Below, one piece after another: positions 9,649-17,542 of a stretch of 22,441 nucleotides of DNA (position 1 is the first letter of the stretch; every line of letters starts with the position of its first letter). The translations under genes were made by a program, and so were the position numbers. Location: contig JAGABD010000084.1 in assembly GCA_017614795.1 (NCBI GenBank), positions 1 to 22,441 of the forward strand, given 5' to 3'. This stretch comes from Bacteroidales bacterium (GTDB lineage Bacteria; Bacteroidota; Bacteroidia; Bacteroidales; UBA932). The notes below the pieces were generated by a model. It was not told the DNA's origin. It did no database searches and saw nothing but the letters and a program-made list of their open reading frames with translations.

Positions 9649-10809
9649 CTATCGTATTTTAAGCAGGGCCAGCGTGGCCACCGCCAGTATTATTCCAATG
9701 ATCCAGAAGCGGGAGACTATCCTCGGTTCGGGGATGCCCTGTTTCTGGTAATGATGATGCAGGGGGGCCATCAGGAAGATGCGCCTGCCCTCGCCGTATT
9801 TGATCCTCGTATATTTGAACCAGTACTTCTGGATGAGCACGCTGGCGCTCTCCACGAGGAAGATGCCGCAAAGCAGCGGGAGAAGGAGTTCCTTGCGGAT
9901 GAGGACCGCGCTCACGCCGATGATGCCTCCTATCGCCAGGCTTCCCGTATCGCCCATGAACACCTGGGCGGGGAAGGTGTTGTACCAGAGGAATCCCACC
10001 AGCGCTCCGGCGAAGGCCGCCATGAACACCGCGACCTCTCCGCTTCCGCGCAGATACATTATGTTGAGGTAATCGGCGTTGTTGATGTTGCCTCCGACGT
10101 ATGCCAGCACACCGAGCGCGACGCCTACGATGGCGGAAGTGCCCGATGCCAGACCGTCAAGCCCGTCGGTGAGGTTGGTGCCGTTGGAGCAGGCCAGGAC
10201 CACGATTATGATCATAGCCACGTATACGGCCCAGGAGAAATACATTCCGAGCTGTCCCTTAAAGGGGGAGAGCCAGGAATAATCGAATTCGTTCGCCTTC
10301 ACGAAAGGAATGGTGGTGACGAGCTGCTTGGCTCCGTCTCCCCAGATGGTGTGCGAGAAGCAGAAGATGAGCGCGATGCCGAGGGCGAGGGTGAACTGCA
10401 GAATCAGTTTCATCCTGGGGCTCATTCCTTCCTTGTTGTGCTTGAACACCTTGATATAGTCGTCGGCGAATCCGATGCCGCCGCACCAGACGGTTGTGAC
10501 GAGCAGCATCTGCACATAGATGTTGCTGAGGTCGCAGATGAGCAGCACCGAGCCTACCAGCGACAGAAGGATGATTATGCCGCCCATCGTGGGGGTGCCC
10601 TTCTTCTGCATCTGTCCCTCGAGACCGAGGTCGCGCACAGTTTCGCCAATCTGCTTGCGCTGGAGCCATCCTATTATCTTCTTGCCCGCGAAGAAGGCGA
10701 TGAGCATACTCAGCACGACCGCGGCCAATGCCCGGAAAGAAAGGTACTGGAACAGGCCGTGTCCCGGGAAATTTATATCCTTGAATAATTCTGAAAGGTA
10801 GTAGATCAT
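9649..10809 (-). CDS. mraY: Phospho-MurNAc-pentapeptide transferase MraY
   Basis: This integral membrane enzyme transfers phospho-MurNAc-pentapeptide to undecaprenyl phosphate, making lipid I. It has 386 aa with roughly ten hydrophobic helices. Catalytic and Mg-binding motifs are visible: GFADDYIKV with Asp116/Asp117, TNLTDGLDGLASG with Asp215/Asp218, and MAPLHHHYQ with His351-353. There is an extra soluble stretch around residues 152-188 compared with the E. coli enzyme, which I recall as normal for Bacteroidota. The start overlaps the murE stop (ATGA, 10806-10809). Confidence 0.97.
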   Translation of the reverse strand: MIYYLSELFKDINFPGHGLFQYLSFRALAAVVLSMLIAFFAGKKIIGWLQRKQIGETVRDLGLEGQMQKKGTPTMGGIIILLSLVGSVLLICDLSNIYVQMLLVTTVWCGGIGFADDYIKVFKHNKEGMSPRMKLILQFTLALGIALIFCFSHTIWGDGAKQLVTTIPFVKANEFDYSWLSPFKGQLGMYFSWAVYVAMIIIVVLACSNGTNLTDGLDGLASGTSAIVGVALGVLAYVGGNINNADYLNIMYLRGSGEVAVFMAAFAGALVGFLWYNTFPAQVFMGDTGSLAIGGIIGVSAVLIRKELLLPLLCGIFLVESASVLIQKYWFKYTRIKYGEGRRIFLMAPLHHHYQKQGIPEPRIVSRFWIIGIILAVATLALLKIR

Positions 10810-12206
10810 AAGTTGCCGAAAATTTCGTTCACTATTTCACGTTCGTCGAAATGGTATTTCACGGTACCGATTATCTGGTATGTCTCGTGCCCCTTGCCAG
10901 CGATGAGTATGGTGGCGGATTCGGGGGCGGTGAGTATCGCGGTGCGGATGGCCTCCCTGCGGTCGGTGATGCAGATGGCTTTCGCCGCGCCCTTCGGGCT
11001 GAGCCCGGCGCGGATTTCCGCGATTATGTCGTCCGGGTTCTCCGTACGGCAGTTGTCGGAGGTTATGAAGACGCGGTCGGCGAGTTTCTCCGCTATCGCC
11101 GCCATCTCGGGCCGCTTGCTGCGGTCGCGGTCGCCTCCGCATCCGAACAGGCAGACGAGCTGTCTCTTGGGGGCGATGGCGCGAAGTGTCTTGAGCACGT
11201 TCTCGAGAGCGTCTGGAGTATGCGCGTAGTCTATCACCACGGCAAGGTCCTTCGGTCCGCGCAGGGTTTCGAGCCTGCCCGGAGCGCTCTCCAGCTTGCT
11301 GATGGCCAGCATCGTCTCGTCCCTGTCGGCTCCGAGCGCGAGCGCGGCGCAGTATATGGCGAGCACGTTGTATGCGTTGTGGGCGCCGGTGAGCCTTGTC
11401 CAGACTTCGGTGCCGTCGAGTTTCAGGAGCATTCCCTCGAAACTCTCCTCGACTATGCGGCAGTTGTGGTCAGCGGCCTTGCGGCAGGAATAGGTGACGA
11501 CCTTCGCCTTTGTGTTCTGCGTCATCACGAGGCCGTTGCGGTCGTCCGCATTGGTGATGGCGACGGCGTCGGAAGGAAGGCCGTCGAAGAAGAGCTTCTT
11601 GCAGCGGAGGTATTCCGCGAATGTCTTGTGGTAGTCGAGATGGTCGTGGGTGAGGTTGCTGAAGATGCCCACCTTGAATTCCAGACCGGCGGTGCGTTCC
11701 TGCTCGATGCCGATGGAACTGACCTCCATGAAGCAGTACCTGCATCCGGCGTCCACCATCTCCGCGAGAAGCGAGTTGATGGTGATGGGATCCGCGGTGG
11801 TGTTGGCTGTTTCGCTGCGGCGGGTGCCCACGTAGTTGGCTATAGTGGAAAGCAGGCCGCATTCGTAGCCGAGTCCGCGGAAGAGGTTGTAGAGCAGGGT
11901 GACCGTGGTGGTCTTGCCGTTGGTGCCGGTGATGCCCACGAGTTCGAGCTTGCCGGAAGGATGGCCGTAGAAGCGGTCCGCGCAGAGCGCGAGCGCCTTG
12001 CGGTCGGCGTCCACCACCGCGACGGCTCCGTTCGCGACGGCCTGGTCCACGAAGGCGTGTCCGTCCACCGCGCATCCCTTGACGGCGATGAACAGCCATC
12101 CCTTCTCCACCTTTCTGGAGTCGGAGGCTATGCCCCGGATTTCAGTTTCCGGAGTTCCGCGCAGGATGGTTGCGCCCGTACCTTTTATTATATCTGCAAG
12201 TTTCAT
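10806..12206 (-). CDS. murE: UDP-MurNAc-tripeptide synthetase MurE (meso-DAP type)
   Basis: MurE adds the third stem-peptide residue to UDP-MurNAc-L-Ala-D-Glu in the cytoplasm. It has 466 aa. The ATP-binding loop GITGTNGKTTT lies at about residues 91-101. The diamino-acid-recognition motif, DNPR in meso-diaminopimelate enzymes, reads DNCR here (residues 384-387), so the arginine is kept but Pro is Cys. The downstream IAGKGHETY is also the form seen in DAP-adding MurE. The substrate is therefore probably meso-DAP, as expected in Bacteroidota. The gene overlaps ftsI (ATGA, 12203-12206) and mraY. Confidence 0.95.
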   Translation of the reverse strand: MKLADIIKGTGATILRGTPETEIRGIASDSRKVEKGWLFIAVKGCAVDGHAFVDQAVANGAVAVVDADRKALALCADRFYGHPSGKLELVGITGTNGKTTTVTLLYNLFRGLGYECGLLSTIANYVGTRRSETANTTADPITINSLLAEMVDAGCRYCFMEVSSIGIEQERTAGLEFKVGIFSNLTHDHLDYHKTFAEYLRCKKLFFDGLPSDAVAITNADDRNGLVMTQNTKAKVVTYSCRKAADHNCRIVEESFEGMLLKLDGTEVWTRLTGAHNAYNVLAIYCAALALGADRDETMLAISKLESAPGRLETLRGPKDLAVVIDYAHTPDALENVLKTLRAIAPKRQLVCLFGCGGDRDRSKRPEMAAIAEKLADRVFITSDNCRTENPDDIIAEIRAGLSPKGAAKAICITDRREAIRTAILTAPESATILIAGKGHETYQIIGTVKYHFDEREIVNEIFGNL

Positions 12207-14308
12207 TTCAAAACTACGTTAATCGTGCTTCCGGCCCTGAGCCTTGCGCCAGGGGCGGGGGACTGGTTTCTCACGCGGCCGCTTCCGCTGTAGGTGCAGT
12301 GCAGGCCGACGTTCTCCGCCAGATAAAGTATGTCGCCGATTCCCAGGCCCTTGAGGTCGGGAAGGATTATCGTGTTGTCGTTGATTTCCATCTTGGGAAG
12401 CCTCGCTTCCATCTCGGGCAACTGGCCGGACTTGCCGATGTGCTCCCTCCACGAAGGCTCGGTGTCGGCTATGTAGTTAACCACGTCCTTGACCACCCTG
12501 GCGGGGATTCCGCCGCCCTGGTACTGACGGTGCGTGGGCTTGGACACCACCTGGCAGACCACGCTGTATTTGGGGCTCTCGGCAGGGAAGAATCCTACGA
12601 AGGTTCCCTGGTAGATGCGTCCCTGCTCGGCGCTGTAGCTGCCGTCGACCGCAGCGAAGGATGTTCCGGTCTTGCCGGCCACCTTGCATTTCGCGTTCTT
12701 GAGCACCTTGGCGGTGCCTTCCTCGGTAACGGCGAGAAGCGCCCTCTTCAGGGTGTCGATGGAAGCCTTCTTGCACATCGCCTTGTTGATGTAGCTCTGG
12801 CCGTACTTCACCAGCACGTCGCCGCGGTACTCGATGTCCTCCACGAGGTAGGGCTTCATCAGCCTGCCGCCGTTGGCTATGCCGTTGTAGAAGGTGAGTA
12901 TCTGGAGGGGAGTCTCCATTGTGCCGTAGCCGAAGCCTACCTGCGCCAGCGCCGTGTTGCTGAAGGTCTTCCTGCCGTTCTCCGTCGCATTGGGATCGGG
13001 GATGAACGGGGGAGCCATTCCGTCGAGGTCGAAGTTGAAGGAGTCGCCAAGTCCGAACTGGAAGAGCTTCGAGATGAATTCCGCCTTGCGGTCCTTGTAG
13101 TTCTCCACCGCTATTGTCGAAAGCACATAGTTGGAAGATATCTTGAATCCGTCGAGGTAGCTGATTTCGCCGGTCTTGTATTCGTGCTCCCAGTCTAGGA
13201 TGTGAACGTCCTGGGGATAGTTGCCGGCGACGTTCTTCACGCGGCCGTGGTTGGTGGGGATGGTTTCGTCGAGGCTCTTGATGTAACCGTCGTCGATTGC
13301 GGCGAGCAGAGTCACGGTCTTGAACACCGAACCGGGCTCGCAGCGTCGCTGTATTGCCGTATTGTAAAGTTCTCCGAAATGTCCGAGGTTGTACTGGTCG
13401 CGTTTCAGGTTGACCATCGCGCGGATGGCGCCGCTCTTGACGTCCATCAGCACGAGGCAGGCCTCTTCGAGGTCGTCTTCTGTCTCTATCTTGCTCCTGA
13501 GGGCCTTGTCGGCGATGTCCTGCAGGTCGATGTCGATGGTGATGCGAAGGTCCTTGCCGTTTATTTCACGGACATAGCTGCTGTCATTGTCGCGTATGCG
13601 GCCGCGGTCGCTGGTGCGCCTGAACTCGACCCCGTCCTTGCCGTGGAGCACAGAGTCGAACTTGCGCTCGAGGCCCTTGTTGGCATCCTCGGTTCCGAGA
13701 TTGCCGCTGTTGTCCTTGACATATCCGAGAGTCCTTCTGGCAAGGCTGCCGTAAGGATATTTGCGAACGTTGCGTCCCTTGACTATGAGCCCTCCGCGGC
13801 CCGGGGCCAGACGGAAGAGGGGAAGCTGCCTGAGTTCTCCCAGCGTCTTGAGGTCCACGTGGTTGGCTATCAGAACATACCTTCCGTTGTTGTAGCGGGC
13901 GTTCCTGATGGTGGTGAAGTATTCGTCGGCGGTACGTTCGCCCACCAGCCTCTCGAGCCCCTCGGAGAGTCTGCGGGCATCTGCGAGCCACCTCGATTCC
14001 CTCGCAGCCGCGGTATCCGCCGGCTTCAGGCTGGCGAACGCGTCTTTCATCACGGTGCAGTCCATCCTTATCTCGTATTCGGGATAGGACATCGCGAGGA
14101 GCTTGCCGTTGCAGTCGATGATATTGCCGCGGACGGGCTCCAGAACGAGCTTTTCGGTTTTGGGAGTGAGCGCCTTGGCGATCTTGTCGTCGGGCTTCCA
14201 GATGAACTGGTAATATATCAGCTTGCCTATCACGAACAGCGAGGCAAGCAACAGCAGCAGGTAAAACAGGTACAGGGTGTACCCTATGCGGTCTCTCTTT
14301 TCACTCAT
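12203..14308 (-). CDS. ftsI: Division transpeptidase FtsI (class B PBP with PASTA domain)
   Basis: This class B penicillin-binding protein cross-links septal peptidoglycan with FtsW. It has 701 aa. One N-terminal membrane anchor lies at about residues 10-35, followed by the PBP dimerisation domain, then the transpeptidase. Active-site motifs are SVFK (Ser327 nucleophile, Lys330), SSN (391-393) and KTG (546-548). The last about 60 residues, with LPDLKGLGIGDILYLAENVG, form a single PASTA domain. PASTA-bearing division PBPs are known in Bacteroidota and in the SpoVD type. Both ends are 4-nt ATGA overlaps, with ftsL-like upstream and murE downstream. Confidence 0.96.
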   Translation of the reverse strand: MSEKRDRIGYTLYLFYLLLLLASLFVIGKLIYYQFIWKPDDKIAKALTPKTEKLVLEPVRGNIIDCNGKLLAMSYPEYEIRMDCTVMKDAFASLKPADTAAARESRWLADARRLSEGLERLVGERTADEYFTTIRNARYNNGRYVLIANHVDLKTLGELRQLPLFRLAPGRGGLIVKGRNVRKYPYGSLARRTLGYVKDNSGNLGTEDANKGLERKFDSVLHGKDGVEFRRTSDRGRIRDNDSSYVREINGKDLRITIDIDLQDIADKALRSKIETEDDLEEACLVLMDVKSGAIRAMVNLKRDQYNLGHFGELYNTAIQRRCEPGSVFKTVTLLAAIDDGYIKSLDETIPTNHGRVKNVAGNYPQDVHILDWEHEYKTGEISYLDGFKISSNYVLSTIAVENYKDRKAEFISKLFQFGLGDSFNFDLDGMAPPFIPDPNATENGRKTFSNTALAQVGFGYGTMETPLQILTFYNGIANGGRLMKPYLVEDIEYRGDVLVKYGQSYINKAMCKKASIDTLKRALLAVTEEGTAKVLKNAKCKVAGKTGTSFAAVDGSYSAEQGRIYQGTFVGFFPAESPKYSVVCQVVSKPTHRQYQGGGIPARVVKDVVNYIADTEPSWREHIGKSGQLPEMEARLPKMEINDNTIILPDLKGLGIGDILYLAENVGLHCTYSGSGRVRNQSPAPGARLRAGSTINVVLK

Positions 14309-14667
14309 TTCTCCAAAACGATTGCGGGGTTCTCCGGTTCTTCGAGTTTCGAGCCCATCTGCTTCAGCCTTTCGGCCACCGACGAACGCCTGCTCATGGA
14401 TGCGACTTGGAAGGTCTTGTCGGAGTAGATGACTTCGAGTTGTTTCAGTGTTTCATTGTTGCGCTCTACCTTGCTCAGGGTGTTCTCTTCCAGAAGGTTG
14501 ATGAGGATGAGCAGGGCGAGGAGGATGAAAGTGTACAGGTATTTCGCGAAGTGCTTGCCCACCTGCATGCGGAGCAGCAGTTCCCCCTTGATGATCGCGA
14601 GGAAGCTGTTCTTGATCAGCGTGCCGATGTCGGCTATGCGCCATTTGGTATGTATCTGTTCACTCAT
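14305..14667 (-). CDS. ftsL: FtsL-like small bitopic division protein
   Basis: The 120-aa protein has a basic/hydrophilic N-terminal part of about 42 residues, one membrane segment at about residues 43-60 (YLYTFILLALLILINLL), then a periplasmic region with coiled-coil character (ENTLSKVERNNETLKQLEV). FtsL proteins are barely conserved in sequence. The call rests on size, topology and position between rsmH and ftsI, where FtsL lies in nearly all dcw clusters. In the cell it would join FtsQ and a FtsB-like partner to activate FtsWI. It overlaps rsmH (14664-14667) and ftsI (14305-14308) by ATGA. The gene name is inferred from context. Confidence 0.8.
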   Translation of the reverse strand: MSEQIHTKWRIADIGTLIKNSFLAIIKGELLLRMQVGKHFAKYLYTFILLALLILINLLEENTLSKVERNNETLKQLEVIYSDKTFQVASMSRRSSVAERLKQMGSKLEEPENPAIVLEK

Positions 14668-15557
14668 ATTCTTTCGGCTATTCGCAGTTTCGCGCTGCGG
14701 GCGCGGGTGTTGGCGGCTATTTCCTCCTCCGACGGCACGATGGCCTTGCCGATGGGCTTCAGGGGAGCAGAGATGCGGCCGTATACGTCTTTCTCGATGC
14801 GTCCTTCGACGTTGCCCGACTTGAAGAAGTTCTTCACCATCCTGTCCTCGAGGGAGTGGTAGGTGATTACGGCGATGCGTCCTCCCTTCTTCAGGGAAAG
14901 GGCCGCGCCTTCCAGGAACTTCTCCAGCGAGCGCATTTCTCCGTTGACTTCGATGCGAAGGGCCTGGTAGACCTTAGCAAGGAATTTGTGCTCTGCGAAA
15001 GACGGCAGGGCCGCTGCGATGGCGTTGTCGAGGTCATCTGTAGTGAGAATGGGGGATTCCGCCCTCGCGGCGGCGATCAGGCCCGCAACTTTACGGGCAT
15101 TTTCCACTTCTCCGTACAGTTTGAGGATAGTTTCCAACTCGTTTTGCGTATACGAATTGACAACATCCGCCGCAGTCTTGTCGCCCTGCACGTTCATTCG
15201 CATGTCCAAAGGAGCACTATAGCGGAAAGAAAAACCCCTCTCCGCGGTGTCAAACTGGTGCGACGACACTCCCAGGTCCGCCAGGATGCCGTCGAGTCCC
15301 TCCGGAAAGTTCAGGAGGGTGTAGTTGTGTATGAATCTGAAATTGTTGTGTATCAGCGTGAAGCGTTCGTCCTGCAGGGCATTCGCCGCGGCGTCGGCGT
15401 CGCGGTCGAAGGCCATCAGCCGGCCTTCGGGGGAGAGCCTGCGAAGAATCTCGGCGCTGTGGCCGCCGCCACCGAACGTGGCATCGGCATAGCAACCGGA
15501 TTGGTTTGTTATCAGGGAATCGACGCTCTCGAAGAGCAGGACGGGATTATGGTACAC
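14664..15557 (-). CDS. rsmH: 16S rRNA (cytosine(1402)-N(4))-methyltransferase RsmH
   Basis: RsmH (MraW) methylates N4 of C1402 in 16S rRNA using SAM. It has 297 aa. It begins MYHNPVLLFESVD, typical of the family. The SAM-binding motif DATFGGGGHS is near residues 25-34, ILADLGVSSHQFD follows, and it ends with RARSAKLRIAERI, the usual C-terminal signature. The start codon is GTG at 15557. It is supported by an AGGAG sequence 10 nt upstream and by the family N-terminus. It lies 17 nt after mraZ and overlaps the ftsL-like gene by ATGA. Confidence 0.97.
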   Translation of the reverse strand: MYHNPVLLFESVDSLITNQSGCYADATFGGGGHSAEILRRLSPEGRLMAFDRDADAAANALQDERFTLIHNNFRFIHNYTLLNFPEGLDGILADLGVSSHQFDTAERGFSFRYSAPLDMRMNVQGDKTAADVVNSYTQNELETILKLYGEVENARKVAGLIAAARAESPILTTDDLDNAIAAALPSFAEHKFLAKVYQALRIEVNGEMRSLEKFLEGAALSLKKGGRIAVITYHSLEDRMVKNFFKSGNVEGRIEKDVYGRISAPLKPIGKAIVPSEEEIAANTRARSAKLRIAERI

Positions 15558-15567
15558 GCTCGCGGAT

Positions 15568-15572
15568 CTCCT
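15568..15572 (-). promoter_or_regulatory. Ribosome-binding site of rsmH, supports the GTG start
   Basis: AGGAG on the minus strand is 10 nt before the GTG at 15557, in the 17-nt gap after the mraZ stop. There is no ATG in a suitable position, so this site decides for GTG. Confidence 0.6.
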
Positions 15573-15574
15573 AT

Positions 15575-16024
15575 CTATTTTTCAGATAGTGACTCCGCCA
15601 GGGCAGTGAATTCTTCTTCCGAAATGCGGCTCCCCTCGAATTTCTCCTTCGCCCAGATTTCGATCTTGAAGTCACTGCCGGAGAAAACCACTTCCTTGGT
15701 TACACCTATGGACTCAAGGAGTTTGCGCGACACGGTAATGCGGCCCAGTTTGGGATCGGGCTCCACCACGTCGCGGTCGCGCATATATTCTCTCCAGAAC
15801 ATTGCGTCTTTCTTGTTGAAGAAATTGAGTTTGCCCTTCACTTCGGCGCTCTGCCTTTCCCACTCTTCGAAAGTGTACATGTCGAGGCAGGGCGAATAAA
15901 GGGATTTTTTGATCACGAACCTCATATCTCCACCGGGCGGCAACAGCCCCTTGAGCGGCGCTGGGAAGACCATTCTCCCCTTGTCGTCAATCCTGGAGCC
16001 GTATTCGCCGATGAAAGTGACCAT
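15575..16024 (-). CDS. mraZ: Division/cell-wall cluster transcriptional regulator MraZ
   Basis: MraZ is an AbrB-like DNA-binding protein that forms rings and in E. coli represses its own dcw promoter by binding short direct repeats. It has 149 aa, the usual size. It starts MVTFIGEYGSRIDDKGRMVF, the first MraZ domain. A second copy of the fold appears around residues 85-130, with LGRITVSRKLLE matching the DKxGR...P pattern. It is the first gene of the cluster. Four TGGAA boxes directly upstream make autoregulation likely. The ATG at 16024 lies 21 nt after the -7 box. Confidence 0.97.
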   Translation of the reverse strand: MVTFIGEYGSRIDDKGRMVFPAPLKGLLPPGGDMRFVIKKSLYSPCLDMYTFEEWERQSAEVKGKLNFFNKKDAMFWREYMRDRDVVEPDPKLGRITVSRKLLESIGVTKEVVFSGSDFKIEIWAKEKFEGSRISEEEFTALAESLSEK

Positions 16025-16045
16025 AATTCATATACGCAATTGGCA

Positions 16046-16053
16046 CAAAGGTA
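16046..16053 (-). promoter_or_regulatory. Promoter -7 box of mraZ and the dcw operon
   Basis: The minus strand reads TACCTTTG, an exact match to the Bacteroidota -7 consensus TAnnTTTG, 21 nt before the mraZ ATG. The position of the -33 element (about 16073-16076) has no TTTG and is covered by a TGGAA box. A regulator bound there would compete with RNA polymerase. Confidence 0.75.
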
Positions 16054-16062
16054 AGAAAAATT

Positions 16063-16097
16063 TTCCACTTTATTCCACCTTCTTCCAAAATTTTCCA
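16063..16097 (-). promoter_or_regulatory. Four TGGAA direct repeats, 10-bp period: putative MraZ operator
   Basis: On the minus strand TGGAA occurs at 16093-16097, 16083-16087, 16073-16077 and 16063-16067, each followed by 5 nt, so the boxes lie on one face of the helix. A further TGGAA at 16114-16118 is one base out of phase. E. coli MraZ is known to bind TGGGN repeats with 5-nt spacers upstream of mraZ, so both the layout and the core resemble that operator. The boxes begin 9 nt upstream of the -7 box. MraZ binding is inferred. Confidence 0.7.
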
Positions 16098-16118
16098 CAA
16101 TTTTTTCAACAGCTTCCA

Positions 16119-16367
16119 TCGGGGAGCCTGGGGTTGCCTCATGCTTCGCAAAAGGGCTCGACCTGCTTCGGGCCCTGACGGCTCACTAGTGTCACGCCCC
16201 TCCGGGGCCTCCTCATTCTCTCGCCGTCCGGGACGGTCCCTCCGCTTCGTCTCCCCGGGAACCTTTTGCTCAAAATCGGCAGCCCCCAGGCGCCTCCGGC
16301 TCCCGACATGCCGAATACCTCTACAACTTTGCTAATTCTGAAACGCCATCGCGCGGCACCTGGCCGG
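16119..16367. other. GC-rich gene-free stretch with small palindromes
   Basis: I see no credible gene here. Two short perfect inverted repeats are present: GCCCC-TCC-GGGGC at 16196-16208 and CCGTCC-G-GGACGG at 16224-16236. Positions 16244-16269 resemble the end of the last unit of array B. The stretch separates array A from the mraZ operator. It may be a degraded extension of the array element. Confidence 0.5.
16244..16269 (-). repeat. Degenerate end of a fourth array unit plus flank
   Basis: Read on the minus strand, these 26 bases match 21550-21575 (right arm of array B unit 4 and its flank) at 22 of 26 positions without gaps. The shared core is GCAAAAGGT followed by a GAGAC...AAGC flank. 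About 98 bp lie between this point and unit A1. This suggests that the ancestral element extended beyond the preserved three units, with a deletion or replacement inside array A. Confidence 0.5.
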
Positions 16368-16509
16368 GGACCTTTTGCATTTTTGGCCATTTTTGCTAAA
16401 GGTCCCCTTGAAAAAGGCAGGACCTTTAACATATTCCCCTTATATCGTAAAAGGTCCCCCGAAATTCGATAGGACCTTTTACGTTTTCAGCCATTTTTGC
16501 AAAAGGTCC
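16368..16509 (-). repeat. Array A: three 38-bp palindromic units, 52-bp period
   Basis: Units start at 16368, 16420 and 16472. Each is exactly 38 bp, with 11-bp near-complementary arms of the type GGACCTTTTGC / GCAAAAGGTCC around a 16-bp centre. Units are separated by exactly 14 bp. Read on the minus strand the order matches units 1-2-3 of array B. The middle unit is identical to B unit 2 over all 38 bp, and identity extends to 56 bp (16411-16466). The last base of the array, 16509, is the final base of the RAYT stop codon. The arms and regular layout resemble REP/BIME elements associated with RAYT transposases. Confidence 0.9.
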
Positions 16510-17411
16510 TAGACTAATTTTGACAAGTCCTGCGAATCGAGACGAAGAACCCTTGCCAGTTGCTTGGCGTTGCAACCCATTTCCCTTTTTAATAACCGGG
16601 CAACGGCGAGTCTCTCCTGCGCGGAGCATATTGCGATTCTGTCTTTGCGGTACAATTCAAGGCAGAGTTCTACCGCCCGCAGACGTACATCTCCATCCGG
16701 AACCGAAAAGTTCCCGGCTGTCATTTCCTCTTCGACCTCTTTGTCTATGTTGCTGTTATTCAGGTCGAACATGAAACGTCCTATGCTCGGAAACTGTTTT
16801 TCTGCAGTCCTGTAATCGGTGTAGCATCCTGGCCAAATTATGTAAACAGGCTTCTTTGGCTCCAGACTGGCAGAAGCCTTATGAACAAGCCAGTCCGCGG
16901 GCATATTAACTGCTGTATAAAAGTTCCTCAAAATATCTCTGACACCGAGATCGGACATCTTAACGGACTCGGCCGGGGCAACCGACGCTTCATTGAACAT
17001 CAGCATTCCTGAGGACCATCTGTATCCCCACGGAGTTACCTTGATTCCGGCAGCAACAGGATTTCTAAGGACATAGACGATTTTCTCAGCCAACTTGTTG
17101 AACGCGATTGGCCAGTGCCCAAGTTCAATGTGCTCCGACAATGCCGATCCGCGATACTTTGCCACCCACATAGATGTCAGTTTCTTGAAGGTTTCCGCGA
17201 AAAAAGAACAGGCCTCCTCTTCGCCAAAAACGATAAAGTGAAAATGGTTGTCCATCAGGCAAAAGGCGACAATAGTGACGACGAACCCTTTCGCCCTGGT
17301 TATTGTCAAACATACGCCAATCCGGTTCATGGCGGCGACGAATTCCGCCTCGTTTGCAAATAATATTTCACGCGAAAAACCACGTGAGCAGAAATGAAAA
17401 TACTGTTTCAT
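16509..17411 (-). CDS. REP-associated tyrosine transposase (RAYT, IS200-like Y1 HUH)
   Basis: This is a single-strand DNA nuclease/transposase of the Y1 HUH superfamily. It has 300 aa from the ATG at 17411. The HUH motif is in MDNHFHFIVFG (His56-Phe57-His58). Tyr113 in IVYVLRNPVAAG is the probable nucleophile. RNPVAAG...WGYRWSS (116-134) is the hallmark of RAYTs. The extra C-terminal part, about 150 residues, ends in a helix-turn-helix-like stretch (RLAVARLLKREMGCNAKQLA). RAYTs are known to bind and cut REP hairpins. Here palindromic array A starts at the stop codon. The gene is visibly more A/T-rich than its neighbours, suggesting transfer. Extending the frame to 17801 would run antisense through radC, so I reject that start. 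Confidence 0.88.
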   Translation of the reverse strand: MKQYFHFCSRGFSREILFANEAEFVAAMNRIGVCLTITRAKGFVVTIVAFCLMDNHFHFIVFGEEEACSFFAETFKKLTSMWVAKYRGSALSEHIELGHWPIAFNKLAEKIVYVLRNPVAAGIKVTPWGYRWSSGMLMFNEASVAPAESVKMSDLGVRDILRNFYTAVNMPADWLVHKASASLEPKKPVYIIWPGCYTDYRTAEKQFPSIGRFMFDLNNSNIDKEVEEEMTAGNFSVPDGDVRLRAVELCLELYRKDRIAICSAQERLAVARLLKREMGCNAKQLARVLRLDSQDLSKLV

Positions 17412-17415
17412 TCCG

Positions 17416-17423
17416 CAAAAGTA
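17416..17423 (-). promoter_or_regulatory. Possible -7 box of the RAYT gene
   Basis: The minus strand reads TACTTTTG, matching TAnnTTTG. It ends only 4 nt before the RAYT ATG, so a transcript from it would be leaderless or nearly so. No well-spaced TTTG -33 element is seen. Confidence 0.35.
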
Positions 17424-17542
17424 TAACTGTATTTCTTCAAGAAAAAACCAAAGACCTACGAAAACATAAAAATCTTTTTGAATAAGAAAGAAATATATGT
17501 TTTTATAACGCCTGTTCGAAAAAGTCTTCGCACCTTGCGCAC

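Noticed and set aside
16139..16432. Open frames running through array A and array B (for example 16139-16432 and 21335-21553, both minus)
   Set aside because: They share peptide stretches only because the DNA repeats are shared. The 52-bp period is not a multiple of three, there is no recognisable domain, and the arms explain the sequence.
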